NCBI GenBank assembly: GCA_030141605.1
Contig: JAQGDQ010000648.1
Coordinates: 64,001-119,468, forward strand
Source: Tubiluchus corallicola
Taxonomy: Eukaryota; Priapulida; Priapulimorpha; Priapulimorphida; Tubiluchidae
Direction of reading: 5' to 3'
DNA length: 55,468 bases
Position numbers and translations under genes: made by a program. Below, piece by piece: positions 1-10,604 of the stretch (positions are counted from its first letter, which is position 1; the number at the start of each line of letters is the position of its first letter). The notes beneath the pieces were generated by a model, which was given only the letters and a program-made list of their open reading frames with translations, was not told the DNA's origin and made no database searches.

Positions 1-1175
1 CTGTGCTGTCAATCACTCTTACCCATCAGCTATCATGCAAAATGTCTCTACCATGCTGTACGCAGACCAACATGTTTAGGTAAAATATTTTAACCTTCCA
101 GTGTACGTACACTAACCAAAAAAAAGAGAAATAATAGCAAAGGCTGCACAACGAAAATGTCTGACAAATGTTTTATTAAATTACCGGGAAGAAAATTAAT
201 GCCAAAAAAACTGATTCTTAAATAAATTTGTATTTTCTTGATACACTGGCAAATATAACTGGTGCTGGCGAGGCAGAAAAAACTGCACCATTAGTCTTGT
301 ATTTTTCTTTATTTCGCACATATCTATTTTCTCAGTACGAAAAGGCATGAGAATTTGTTCGTACCTTTTTGCAAAGTTGCATAGCTTTCTCCCTTACTAC
401 TTTTCAAGTAAACCTCTCATTTTCCATTTTTTTCAATAAGTGACAGAAGATCAAAAGCAGCTTCGTTAGAGAGCTGGAAATAAACCTTTGTTATCAAAGC
501 ACAGGTGTGTTCTATTATTTTTGTTGGAAGTTTAGGCTTGGAAAAATATAACGCCCTGGGAGACACGCAATAAGATGTTTTGTTAAGATTGAAAGGAATG
601 TCTTTTTAGATTTGAGATTTTAGATTTCAAACTGTTTGTATAGCAAACATTGGGATAAAAGCTTTTCCTATAATAATAAAGGGTGAGACTGCTTAATAAT
701 ATTTTCTGTTTGGATAAGACGGAGAAAGCTTTAAGTGCTCAGCCACGTGAACAAAAGACTCTTTACATTCTGTTTTATTCAAGTTCTGTTTTTGATTTTG
801 AGAAGGGTTAAAGTGGCTCTGAAGTAAAGAAAAATATTTTCCCACATTTTAACATCTTGTGTAAATTAACCACACCTGAACACCTGTGAATGATCCCAGG
901 GAAGAATTTAGTAAGAAAAATTGAATGAAGCGAATGCACTGAAACTGAGAAAGATTTTGGGACATTTTTGTTTTTCCAGTGAAAAATTAACATTTTGCCA
1001 AATCTGCTGATACCGTTACATATGAAACTGTGTTAACCAGGTATTATTGAAAATGCTGGAAAAAGAATTTTTTGTAAATTATTCAACGTCATTTCAGATT
1101 CTGTCTGCCATTGTTTTAAAATGATTAATTGTTTCCTGTAAACTTGCAGTGAACAAAAGTTTTTTCCATGCTATT
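1..1175 (+). repeat. Repeat A, long copy A1
   Basis: This stretch matches, block by block, 4800-5835, 41215-42260, 47150-48000 and 48560-49560 on the same strand, and 26450-27830 on the opposite strand. Shared blocks include TCAATCACTCTTAC near the start, ACAGGTGTGTTCTATTATTT (about 502-521), GGTGAGACTGCTTAATAATA (about 681-700) and TTTTCCCACATTTTAACATC (about 837-856). No long intact ORF is present and the copy starts at or before the window edge. The family is a dispersed repeat of unknown class. I see no terminal inverted repeats or target-site duplications. Confidence 0.8.
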
Positions 1176-1339
1176 ATATCCTTAAGCCAAACTGTGTAAC
1201 GCTGATTATGATCTTTGCTTGTATATTTCTCAGTCTATTACCATCGTCAAAATGAATAAATAAAAGGTAGATAAACTATTAAGAACATTCAGATCAGTCG
1301 CACCAAATCAAAGCTGTACTACCGTTTTTTTAACGTTAG

Positions 1340-1960
1340 TTTGGGCACAGAAAGGGTTTGTTTCTTTTACTCTTTATTCAGTCTGACCCAGGATTAGATC
1401 AGCATTGTACCAACTCTGCATTATGCAATTTTCTTATTGTAATACTTGTAATATTGTAATAAATTTTTGCGTGATTTTGCATTGTGGACAAAGTCTTTAA
1501 ACTATTAATTTGTTGTGTCATAATTTGATGTATTAATTTGTTGGGTCATTAATCGTATAAAAATTTGTACTGTGCAATTTCAAATTGGCTAACTGTTTGT
1601 CTTGCAAAGGACATTTCATGGTAACTTATTGCCTAAAAGTTGTGTTATTTGCGGGTTTGTACAGTAGATGGCTGACTGATGTTACCCGATGCTATTCAGT
1701 TAATTGGAGCATCCGCCATTACTAGACACGCGTGCTGCACTCAAGCATAAACTATGTTTGGGTAAACTATTTTCACCATGCACTGTATACTAGGCAAAAT
1801 GAATATGGAGAAATAACACCAAAGCATCGCGATTACATTCACTTAAATATTTTTATTAATGACACTGTAAATTTAGTGATGGCTATATGTAACTGGCTCC
1901 TGGTTCTAATGAAAAAATTCTAAAAGCTGTTTTAGTAATTTCAGCAATGGAAATTTGAAT
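1340..1960 (+). repeat. Repeat A, second 5' segment
   Basis: The segment repeats the part of repeat A that lies upstream of the TCAATCACTCTTAC block elsewhere: CAGTAGATGGCTGACTGATG near 1661, then a run matching 42744-42800 and 47066-47120. A 63-codon open stretch at 1732-1923 has no recognisable domain and is probably chance. The copy ends where the CACC tract of repeat B begins. Confidence 0.65.
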
Positions 1961-1974
1961 TTTCTTGATACACA

Positions 1975-2620
1975 TTATCCACACTAAATCATTAATACTA
2001 CACCACAGCACACCACCCAGACCACATTACACAACTACCAAAGGTCCGACTCACAACACACCATCCACATCACACCACACCAACTCACTGCTTTACTTTA
2101 CAACATTCCTTGACATCACACCATGCACACCAAAGCACACCACACACAAAATGCTGCATCAAAACTAACCACACCACACAACACACACCCCACCACATTA
2201 TTCACGCTATGTCACCCACACCACACCATCAATACCACACCAGCCAGATCACATTACACCAAACCACATCAATTCCACAACATCACATGGTGATCACAGT
2301 GTTAATGACGATGATGGTATGACATCTACAACACAAACACCAACAGTAGAGTAGTATTATCGTGAGACCATGCAAAACATTTTGTACGAGGTTGAAGCTG
2401 TGTGTGGTAATAAATGCTTTAGACTGTACACCTATGATGAATAATGCACAGACATTCTACATGGTTTTGCTTAATGGTTCTCTTTTGGTTATGTCTCACA
2501 TTCTTTCTGGGCTTGCACTTGTTTTTTCCCCAACATGCCCAACAGATGATAAATTGATTTACGTGGAGGCTGTTCCTGCTGTTTTTCGCAAAATTTGGGT
2601 CTAGGTGTTATAAAAAACAA
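1975..2620 (+). repeat. Repeat B copy B1 (CACC tract plus body)
   Basis: An A/C-only tract of CACCACACC words (about 1980-2280) runs into a short palindrome, ATCAC-ATG-GTGAT at 2282-2294, then a GATGATG run, then the repeat B body (motif AATAAATGCTTTAGACTGT near 2410). The body is truncated after the block TTTTTCGCAAAATTTGGGTC near 2580-2600. The whole piece is duplicated at 49995-50740. The short ORFs across the tract are composition artefacts rich in His, Thr and Pro. Confidence 0.75.
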
Positions 2621-3965
2621 ACCAGCTGTTTGTTAACTCACAAAAGCTGTTTGCACTTCACATTTGTGTCTGCTTTAGTTAAGTTTAGTTAATAAAATTA
2701 CATTAAAGCTTTAGGTAACCAGGCAGTTGTCTTAGAAGAACGTTGTAACGTCCTGGATGTACAGGCTAGTTTCCCAGTGGATTCAGTTCTCGATTGATTC
2801 TCATCAATTCGTTTCATAGTCAAGCAACACAGAAGTTAACTATGTACTCATTAAAACCCCAAGCCTGTCACCAAAGAGTACCAGTCACTTTCAAGAGAGG
2901 GCGGTGACGCCGCTAATTACACAGGTGGAAAATATGAGGTTTAAAATGGTTCAGATGGGTTTGTCTGAATGGTATCATTCATTTTGAGCAAATTAAAAAA
3001 CGAGAAACTTTTTTGTACAATATTTATAAGGAATAATTTCAGCTTTAATGAGTCCGCCATTGGTCATTTGCAAAATCATCCCAGTGGAAAAGATTATTAT
3101 CCCATCTTTAAACAATTAACATGCGCAAATCATGCTCAAAGTAATTAATATATATAATCATAGCATTCACAAAATGAATATTCTCAGGTCAAAAAGAAAC
3201 ACTGGTAAAAATTCGTAAAGTTTTAAGCAGTGTGAACAAGCTACAATGCAATAATCACAATTACAGTTACTAGCCAAACCCTACAAAAATACCCTGCACA
3301 TAAAACCCACAAAGACACAACATCGCACTGTGTCACACCACTCACACCACATATGCCCAACACACCATCCACATCACACCACCCGCACCATACCAGCTGC
3401 ACAATGTCTGCAGCAGCATGCTGAACCCACCACAATACATGCACTACGACATTCAACATACAACTTGACCCGGAACTTGGTTTTGCACCTCACTTTCCAG
3501 TTGGCCAGTCTATCCACTCAGTAATGAGCATTAAGAAAAATCTTTATATGGTATCTTTTTAACCCGCTTTAATGAAATTATCTTAGTTTATCTTAGTTTA
3601 TCTTTAGTTTACTATCTTATTAACCGGTCTTTAGGGTAATATAATTACCCCATGGTCAGATAAGGGTTAAACCTGGCAGTACAGGTGTGCAGGAAAACTG
3701 GCACAGTTATCATCATCATAGCTGGAGTTTATCATTATTTACCCTCAAAGAGCAGAAACAGGTCAGATCTTGGTTACTGGGCCACCTGACATAGGCCAGT
3801 ATAAAAAAGCTGGTTTTACACCTAAGTGCTGCCATTTTGCAGGTAAAACTGACAAATAAGTTTGATGGAAAGGGATCATTTAAATTAGTTTGCTCGCACA
3901 CTTAGTAAAGTGTCAAACTAAAAATGTCAAACAAATCAAATAATTCTAATGCTGATGCCTGCACA
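2220..3965 (+). repeat. Segmental duplication SD1, copy a
   Basis: The segment aligns collinearly with about 50000-52860. Between 2690 and 2990 and 50880-51180 the match is about nine bases in ten or better by eye. It includes repeat B1, a roughly 600-bp single-copy-looking spacer, a second short CACC tract (3335-3440) and the block TTTTACACCTAAGTGCTGCC near 3812. Copy a lacks about 500 bp present in copy b at 50290-50790. Divergence rises toward the 3' end. Confidence 0.85.
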
Positions 3966-4124
3966 CATGGCATCAAACCTCAGTTTAACAATTATTCAGC
4001 AAGTGGTGGCGTTAGTCAATTAGAAAATTATTGTGCTAATACCTCGCTACACTCTTTCATGCTCTTTTAGTGTTTGAGATTTAAAAATGAAAAATTAAAA
4101 AAAGAAAAAGCCATATGTTTTAGT

Positions 4125-4215
4125 TGTCCAGCCTACAGCTCCGGCGACGGTACCATTCTCGATGATCTAGCCGTCAAATGAAAGGTCTCCACGCATAGGT
4201 ACACACCTGTTGGTG
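4125..4215 (-). repeat. Repeat B tail fragment, inverted
   Basis: The stretch containing ACAGCTCCGGCGACGGTACC and GTCAAATGAAAGGTC matches the reverse complement of the repeat B 3' end at 11870-11925 and 37440-37505. It is the only clearly inverted repeat B piece in the window, and no CACC tract is attached. Confidence 0.6.
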
Positions 4216-4224
4216 TATTTTCCA

Positions 4225-5835
4225 ATTGAGACAATCCAAAGTCATGCCATATTACAGATTATAGCCCATATCTGATAAATAAATTGCAGGTTTTGACATC
4301 AGCTGACTTTTGATTGAGCCTTTAGATGACAGTTGGAAATTCCAGCTGAACCAAAATAGGAGAGTAACACTGTAACATTGCTGTGCCATCGAACGTACTC
4401 GTCGTTGAAGTGCCACATATGCATTAGAGAATTTCCATTTCATATGAACCCATGTTTGATCATGTGATAGAACACAATTGTGCAGTTACAATTTTGTTTT
4501 TGTTGTGCGATTTTGTACTTTATAAAATAAACTAAAATGATTTCAGGATTATACTTTATAGAATAACTTTATTCCAGGATTATCACACCATCTTGTTAAT
4601 ATTGGTTTTGGGCGCATCCACAGTAAGGTTTTGTTTCATATATTCTTAATTAAGTTTAACCTAGGTATAAAGCCACACTGTACCAACTGCATGGCAGCTT
4701 GCATTGTACAATTTTTTTAACATTATGTTAACATTTTTCTCCAATTTTTGTGGTGCACAAAAGTCACTAAAGTAAAAATTTGTTGAGTCATTTTGGAGTA
4801 TCCGCTATTACTAGACATGCCTGCGTTGTCAATCACTCTTACATGTGAGTTCTCATGTGTATCGTTGCTTCCATGCACGCATTGCTACACTCGCTGCTCG
4901 TATGTATGCGAGTGCACCTGGTCTCTGCCACGCTCTACACAGACCCCCATGTTTTGGTAAATTATATTCTCCATCCATGTACACTAGCCAAAAATGAATG
5001 CGGAGAAATGTCCGTTTTCATGCTAATGTTTGCTGTTTTGGTACAAAGGTATTACAGAAAACCTCAATGATGGGAAAAAATTTTGCAAACATTTTCATAG
5101 AAACCTAAGCTGGTAGAACTTCCTTATTCTCTGCTTCCATGTTTCTATGTACTGTAAAAAAATAACATAATAGACGAAATTGTCACAGCAGCCACCCATC
5201 CATTTAGCTGCAAGTATCTGTAGTGTATTACTTCCTCTCTTGCTACTTTTCAAGTAAACCTCTCAGCTTTTCCATTATTGTCAATTAGCGACAGAAGATC
5301 AAAAGCAGTTTCGTTTGAGAGCTGGACTCTTTGTTATCAAAGCGCAGGTGTGTTCTACTATTTTTGTTGGAAGTTTATTCTTGTCGTAATAGAACACCCT
5401 GGGAAACATGTTTTGCTAAAATTGAAAGGAATGTGTTTTTAGATTTAAAAGCTTTTCAAACTGTTTGTATAGCAAATATTGGGCTAAGAGCTTTTCTCGC
5501 GATAATAAAGGGTGAGACGGCTTAATAATAATTGCTGTTTGGATAAGATGGAGAAACTTTTAAGTGCTCAGCCACCTGAACAAAAGGCTCTTTACATGTG
5601 GAATTCTAAGATTCGAGTTCTGTTGTCGATTTTGAGCTGGAATAATTGCTGAGAGTGGTTCTGAAGCAAAGAAAAATATTTTCCCACATTTTAACATCTT
5701 GTGTAAATTAACCACACCCGAACACCTGGGAATGATGCCAGGGAAAGAGTTAAGTAAGGAATATTGAATAAACCGAACGCCCTATAACTGAGAAAGATTT
5801 TGGGACATTTTCGATTTTTAGTGAAAAATTAAATT
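4225..5835 (+). repeat. Repeat A copy A3
   Basis: This is a long copy with the same block order as 46640-49560: CAGTTACAATTTTGTTTTTG, CTTAATTAAGTTTAACC, TCAATCACTCTTAC (4829), CAGCCACCCATCCATTTAG (about 5188), ACAGGTGTGTTCTACTATTT, then TTTTCCCACATTTTAACATC. The 5' flank at 4380-4430 is also found at 45325-45390. A 64-codon ORF at 5331-5525 has a close counterpart in the inverted copy at 27621-27815 (see findings). Repeat A is not assigned to a known superfamily. Confidence 0.8.
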
Positions 5836-5839
5836 AGTG

Positions 5840-6668
5840 AAAGTTAGCGAAAAAGTGCTATTTCGCAGAAAATAAGTAAATAAGTGCGATTACATAAAAA
5901 ATATGTTCAGTTGTGGATTAAATAAGTAATTAAGTGTGGTTGCACAGAATGTAAGTAATTAAGCACGGTAGTTGCAATAGTTAGCGAAAAAGTGTGATTT
6001 TGCAGAAAATAAGTAATTAAGTGCGGTTGCATAAAAAATATGTTCAGTTGTGCATAAAATAAGTAATTAAGTGTGGTTGTGCAGAAAATATGTAATTAAG
6101 TGCGGTTGCACAGAAAGTAAGTAATTAAGCACAGTAGTTGCGATGATTAGCGAAAAAGTGTGATTTCGCAGAAAATATGTAATTAAGTGCGGTTGTGCAG
6201 AAAATAAGTAAATAAGTGAGACTGCATTAAAAATATGTGCGGTTGTGCATAAAATAAGTAATTAAGTGCGGTTGTGCAGAATGTAAGTAATTAAGTGCGG
6301 TTGTGCAAAATGTAAGTAATTAAGTGCGGTAGTGCAGAATGTAAGTAATTAAGTGCAGTTGTGCAGAAAATAAGTAATTAAGTGCAGATGCACATAAAGT
6401 AAGTAAATAAGCATGGTAATTGCAATAGTTAGCGAAAAAGTGCGATTTCGCATAAAATAAGTAATTAAGTGCGATTGCATAAAAATATGTGCAGTGGCGC
6501 ATAAAATAAGTAATTAAGTGCGGTAGTTGTGATAGTTAGTGAAAAAGTGCGATTTTGCAGAAAATAAGTAAATATGTGTGATTGCATAAAAAATATGTGC
6601 AGTTGTGCAGAAAATAAGTAATTAAGCACGGTAGTTGCGATGGTTAGCGAAAAAGAAAATAACTCTTT
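5840..6668 (+). repeat. AT-rich tandem array (AATAAGTAATTAAGTGCGG)
   Basis: About thirty degenerate units of roughly 25-35 bp built on AAATAAGTAATTAAGTGCGG with a GTTGTGCAG/GTTGCATA half. A longer-range punctuation, TTAGCGAAAAAGTG (or a one-base variant), recurs near 5844, 5979, 6146, 6428, 6536 and 6645, giving an irregular higher-order unit of about 110-280 bp. No coding potential. A short relative of the same word lies at 22290-22400. Confidence 0.85.
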
Positions 6669-6669
6669 C

Positions 6670-8520
6670 CCAATAGCACAAGAAAAAATATTATATTTTT
6701 GAGTTGATGACTTTCATGTAATTTTGTATCACCGAATGTACCAACGAGTATCTTTTATCTTTGTACTATAAATAGTGTGTACTGTAAAATAACATTTACC
6801 TTTTTAAAAAATGTCAATTTATTGCTTTTCAACTTAACAATCTGTATAACAAGAGTACATTTTTTATTTATTATATGAGCTAATTCGAATTTTAAACTAG
6901 ACTTAAATTCGTCATGCTCGAGTCTTTTGTTGAAAATTATTCCATTTTTATTTCTTGCAAACGATAAAGTCCAGGCTGTAATGACCATCATAATATGTTG
7001 GTTTGGATCGTTTGTAACCATTAACCATGCAAATTACAGTAAAACTGGATTAAGCATCATCACTAATCAGCATCTTAGCAGTTGGAAAAAAGGGTAACAT
7101 CGTGTGACCTTACGTGGTATACTAACCCTGAAGTGAGCCTTCAAAAGTTCGCCAAACAGTATATGAAGGCGTTATATGAAGGACATACCATCTTTGGACA
7201 ATGTAACATGTCATTAATAAAAATTATTTACAAGAAGTAAGAAGTCTCTTCATCAGTTAAGGACAGAGTTATTTCATCCAGTTTACTATTTAAACAAAGT
7301 ATTGTATGAGTTCGTAGTTCAGGTAACGTCATGGATCATACTGGTGGTCAAAGAGTGTTTTAAAGTGTTTTTGTTTTTTACAGTCCAATTTCTACATTTC
7401 ATGCCGTAGTTTAGATGCCTTTTACCAGAATGCAAATTTGTCTGTTTACGAAAATCAGCTGTAGCGCTATTACTAACGAAATGACCTGACACCGAACAAT
7501 TTTTAAAATTAAAAATTCAATTCTGGTCAAAATTGCTGATTATAATGCTGCTCAGAGCAATTTTCCTAGAATTATTTTGGCCACACGTGACTCGGTTCTA
7601 ATAACTAACTTTGAAGAGCTTTTTGTGACATAAAAAGAGAAACTTTGATTTGAATCATTGACAAATATAGCCAATTCAGTTAATCAATGTCATTTATTTT
7701 CATAAGAATATCACAAAGGCGCATAAATGTGAGCGCAATGAACAGTCCTGAGCAGCTTTTCACTTCATACAAATTTTTACAACATACAAATCTATTCTAG
7801 TTATTATTAAATTGCCTGCATGTTAAGCAGGTCTTTTATTTTAACCATAACTGTAACAAAGATTAAGCAGGTCTTATTATCCTGCTCTAACAATTTATTG
7901 AAGTTCATTTAGGTTTCTGTAAATTCTTAAAAGGAAGAAAATATTTGGTAGTAAGATGGTCGACTTGTGCAAATAAAAAGTGAAAGAACTTTGCGTTTAT
8001 TAAAAATGTTCAAACAAACATTATTGGCGCCACATTTCTAGTGCTCAAGAATTTGAGGCGGAGTTAAAAACCTGTCATGGTGAACAACTCCAACACGTCA
8101 GTTTATAGGCGTAACTTTCAGATGCGTGAAGACGAGACAACTCAAGCAAATCATTTGCTTTGCAGTCTTGCTATAAGCGTGAACAGTGCTCCAGGAAAAA
8201 ACAGAAGAGTTTTTAGTGAAGTGTAATACTGATTTTAAGTGCAAAATGTGTGATTTTGTGAAAAAAGTGAAAATTTTGTTTTCTGCACGAAACAATTTAT
8301 TCTTTGCACTTAACCACAGAAGTGATCACGCTTTAGTCTTCCATTTTGTCTAATAAATGGATTGTGGCTGCAAAGTCATTTAAAAACATAATGGTGGCAC
8401 TTCATAAAGCAAGTTTTAAATTAACGTTCGTTCAGTAAAAGTGAAAAGCGCCTGTGTGTTTATTAAATTTAAAGCCTCGTTAGGCTAAAAGCAGCAATTT
8501 AGCTTTGAAATTTCCTACCA
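6670..8520. other. AT-rich stretch, no gene seen
   Basis: No convincing exon, transposon domain or tandem repeat is visible. The longest open stretch (6755-7021, minus) has no recognisable motif. A perfect octamer ATGCAAAT lies at 7026-7033, but one such site in 1.8 kb is expected by chance in this base composition. Confidence 0.5.
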
Positions 8521-8570
8521 AAAACAAAACGCGTATCGCCATCTTGATATTGAAATACGCGCCACTTTGT

Positions 8571-8578
8571 GACGTCAT
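8571..8578. promoter_or_regulatory. CRE-like palindrome TGACGTCA
   Basis: A perfect CREB/ATF-type palindrome sits in a locally GC-richer patch that also holds GCCATCTTG (YY1-like, near 8537). It lies 21 bp upstream of an ATG at 8599 that opens a short reading frame ending at the consensus splice donor ATG|GTAAGT at 8689/8690. The site is seen directly; its use as a promoter is inference. Confidence 0.35.
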
Positions 8579-8598
8579 CAGCGTGATTTACCTGGAAT

Positions 8599-8689
8599 AT
8601 GGCATGGAGTATGAATTTGCTTTACAAAGTTTATGTCAGGCATCAGAAAGGTAATTCAATCTTTATAACTGTACTGCTTATGTTTTATG
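8599..8689 (+). CDS. Possible small first exon (speculative)
   Basis: From ATG 8599 the frame reads about 30 codons (MAWSMNLLYKVYVRHQKGNS, then a hydrophobic run IFITVLLMFY) up to a textbook donor G|GTAAGT at 8690. An alternative donor, AAAG|GTAATT, lies at 8650/8651. The hydrophobic run could be a signal or anchor segment. No family is recognised, the downstream exon is not identified and the reading frame is short enough to arise by chance. The nearby CRE-like palindrome and locally raised CpG are the only supporting context. Confidence 0.2.
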
Positions 8690-8699
8690 GTAAGTGTTA

Positions 8700-9570
8700 A
8701 TCTTATGAGCAATCCTTTTAAATCACTTACTTTGTTTTGCATGATGGGTCGTGTAGGGCTGTGATCTATCATGACACGATAATATTGTTTGGTCACCTGT
8801 ATGGCCTGATTTAGGGAATTTTAAGGCACTCTCAGATTTAGAAATATCGCTGAAAGCAGGGATCCAATAGTAAGTTGCATCCTTTATCTACACACTGATG
8901 CAAAAAAGATGAAACATACCTCCTATTAATAAAAAAAACAACTTTTATAAACTAATTAAAGCTTTTGTGAAATATTTTTGTTTGGTGTCTAGCAATGAAC
9001 AATATTTTAATCTTCTGCTGCGCGCCACAGTCTAGCATGTAGTAACAAAAACAAAGAAAAATTTAACTGTAAACTTACTGAAAAGCTAAAAAGAGGTTCG
9101 GGCAAATTTTCTCAACGTCCGCCATTTTGCAGCGTCTGTGTGTGCCAGTATGTGGCGTACTCTATTGGCATTGTTTTGTAGTTTTGTTTCTCTTTCGAAA
9201 CCCGGCACAACGAGCAAAGCAGGGAACATACAATGATTTGAGGCTTCGTACTGCACAAAAATGGTGACTGTGTGAAGATTGTTAATTAGTTAGTTAGGTA
9301 AGCTATTCAGTTGGTCGCCTGTACTAATTAATTAATTAATTCATAATTAAATCATGAACTAATTAATTAAATCACATTTTTTCATTTCTGTGCATAGTTG
9401 TAAATAGGTTTGATTTTATTCGTTGTTTCTTTCCATTACTGCACAGTAATTAAGATTGCACTGACGCATTTGCCTTTAGCAGTGTAAGTTTTTATTAACT
9501 AACACTGATTGATCATCTCTGTAAAGTTTTTATTCGGTGATTATCAGTGTATTTTAATGGCAAATAAAAT
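8700..9570. other. No gene seen; CpG-bearing patch at 9100-9260
   Basis: Mostly AT-rich and featureless. The patch 9105-9260 is GC-richer, contains CCGCCATTTT (YY1-like) and stays open on the plus strand for about 60 codons ending near 9266, without any recognised motif. AATTAATTAATTAAT repeats lie at 9327-9375. Confidence 0.4.
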
Positions 9571-9571
9571 T

Positions 9572-9594
9572 ATTATATATATATATATATATAG
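9572..9594. repeat. (TA)n microsatellite
   Basis: About eleven perfect TA dinucleotides immediately left of the GGCAG minisatellite. Confidence 0.9.
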
Positions 9595-9624
9595 TTAGTC
9601 ATTCATTTAGTTTTAGCATTGCGG

Positions 9625-10010
9625 TATGACATGCTTGGTGAAATGGCAGGTTTGGCCAGTATGGCATGTTTTGTAGCGTGCCTGGGGTGGCAGGCTTGGT
9701 ATTTTGGCAGTATGGCAGGTTTGGTGGGTAGGACAGGTTTGTCAGTATTTTGGGCATGGCAGGTTTAGGTTGTTTGACAGTATGGCAGATTTGACAAGTT
9801 TGGCAGTATGGCAGGTTTAGGCTGTTTGACAGTATGGCAGATTTGACAAGTTTGACAGTATGGCGGGTATAGCAGGTTTGGCGGTACAGCGGGTTTGGCA
9901 GTATGGCGGGTTTGCAGGTATTACAGGTTTGACAGTTTGACAGGTATGGCATGTTTGGCAGTATGGCAGGTTTGCAGGTATATCTGATTTGACACTATGG
10001 CGGGTATGCA
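9625..10010 (+). repeat. GGCAGTATGGCAGGTTT minisatellite
   Basis: Degenerate 8- to 17-bp units alternate GGCAGGTTT, GGCAGTAT and GACAGTAT; a longer block around TTAGGCTGTTTGACAGTATG is duplicated in tandem (about 9764-9855). The G-rich strand is the plus strand. The open frame on the minus strand (9599-9952, rich in Cys, Pro, Asn and Leu) follows from the repeat and is not taken as a gene. Confidence 0.85.
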
Positions 10011-10600
10011 GCCTGATTTATTTTTTGTGTCAAATTGCTAATTGATTGAGACCTTGGTTGGTAGATTAGTAACTTCTTTGGTTAATTAGATAGCTAATTA
10101 GTTAAATACAATTCTAGTTGAGTAGTTAGTTGGTCATTCAGTCAATCAACCAGTTTATACGTGGGTGAAACTGTAATTAAGTCAGTTAGTCTTCCAGTCA
10201 ATTAATCAGTCAAACACTTATTCATTATTGGTGCATATTAAACTGTGATTTAGCATTTAATTTTCTTTTTTTTATTTTCTAGCAATGTTGTTGTAAGTGC
10301 GTGATATTTTGTAAACTGAACTGTGGTTTGCAATAAAATAATCGTATCATATCATATCACTCTCTCAGACAGCTGAATATTCACCTGTCTGTAAGCTTTT
10401 GTTTACTTATACAAGTTATTTGTTCTCTTATGTTTTTGTTTCCTTTTTATTTCTTTACTCACTCACTCAAGCAAATTACTAATCACTGATTGACTAACTG
10501 CTTAAATAATAAGTGGCTGGTTAACTAACCCAATCAATGATGAAGTAGAATCAATTATTAAGTATTTAGATTTGTTACATCACCAACCCAACGCTCCATT
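10010..10600. other. AT-rich spacer with TTAGTTGGT-like words
   Basis: Loose repetition of TTAGTTAG/GTCAATCA words at 10030-10215 and 10480-10530, otherwise nothing recognisable. Confidence 0.4.
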
Positions 10601-10604
10601 TGTA

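Noticed and set aside
5840-6668. CRISPR-like array
   Set aside because: Units are directly contiguous and degenerate with no unique spacers, and the host is a eukaryote.
9599-9952. 117-codon minus-strand frame rich in Cys, Pro and Asn
   Set aside because: Product of the GGCAGTATGG minisatellite.
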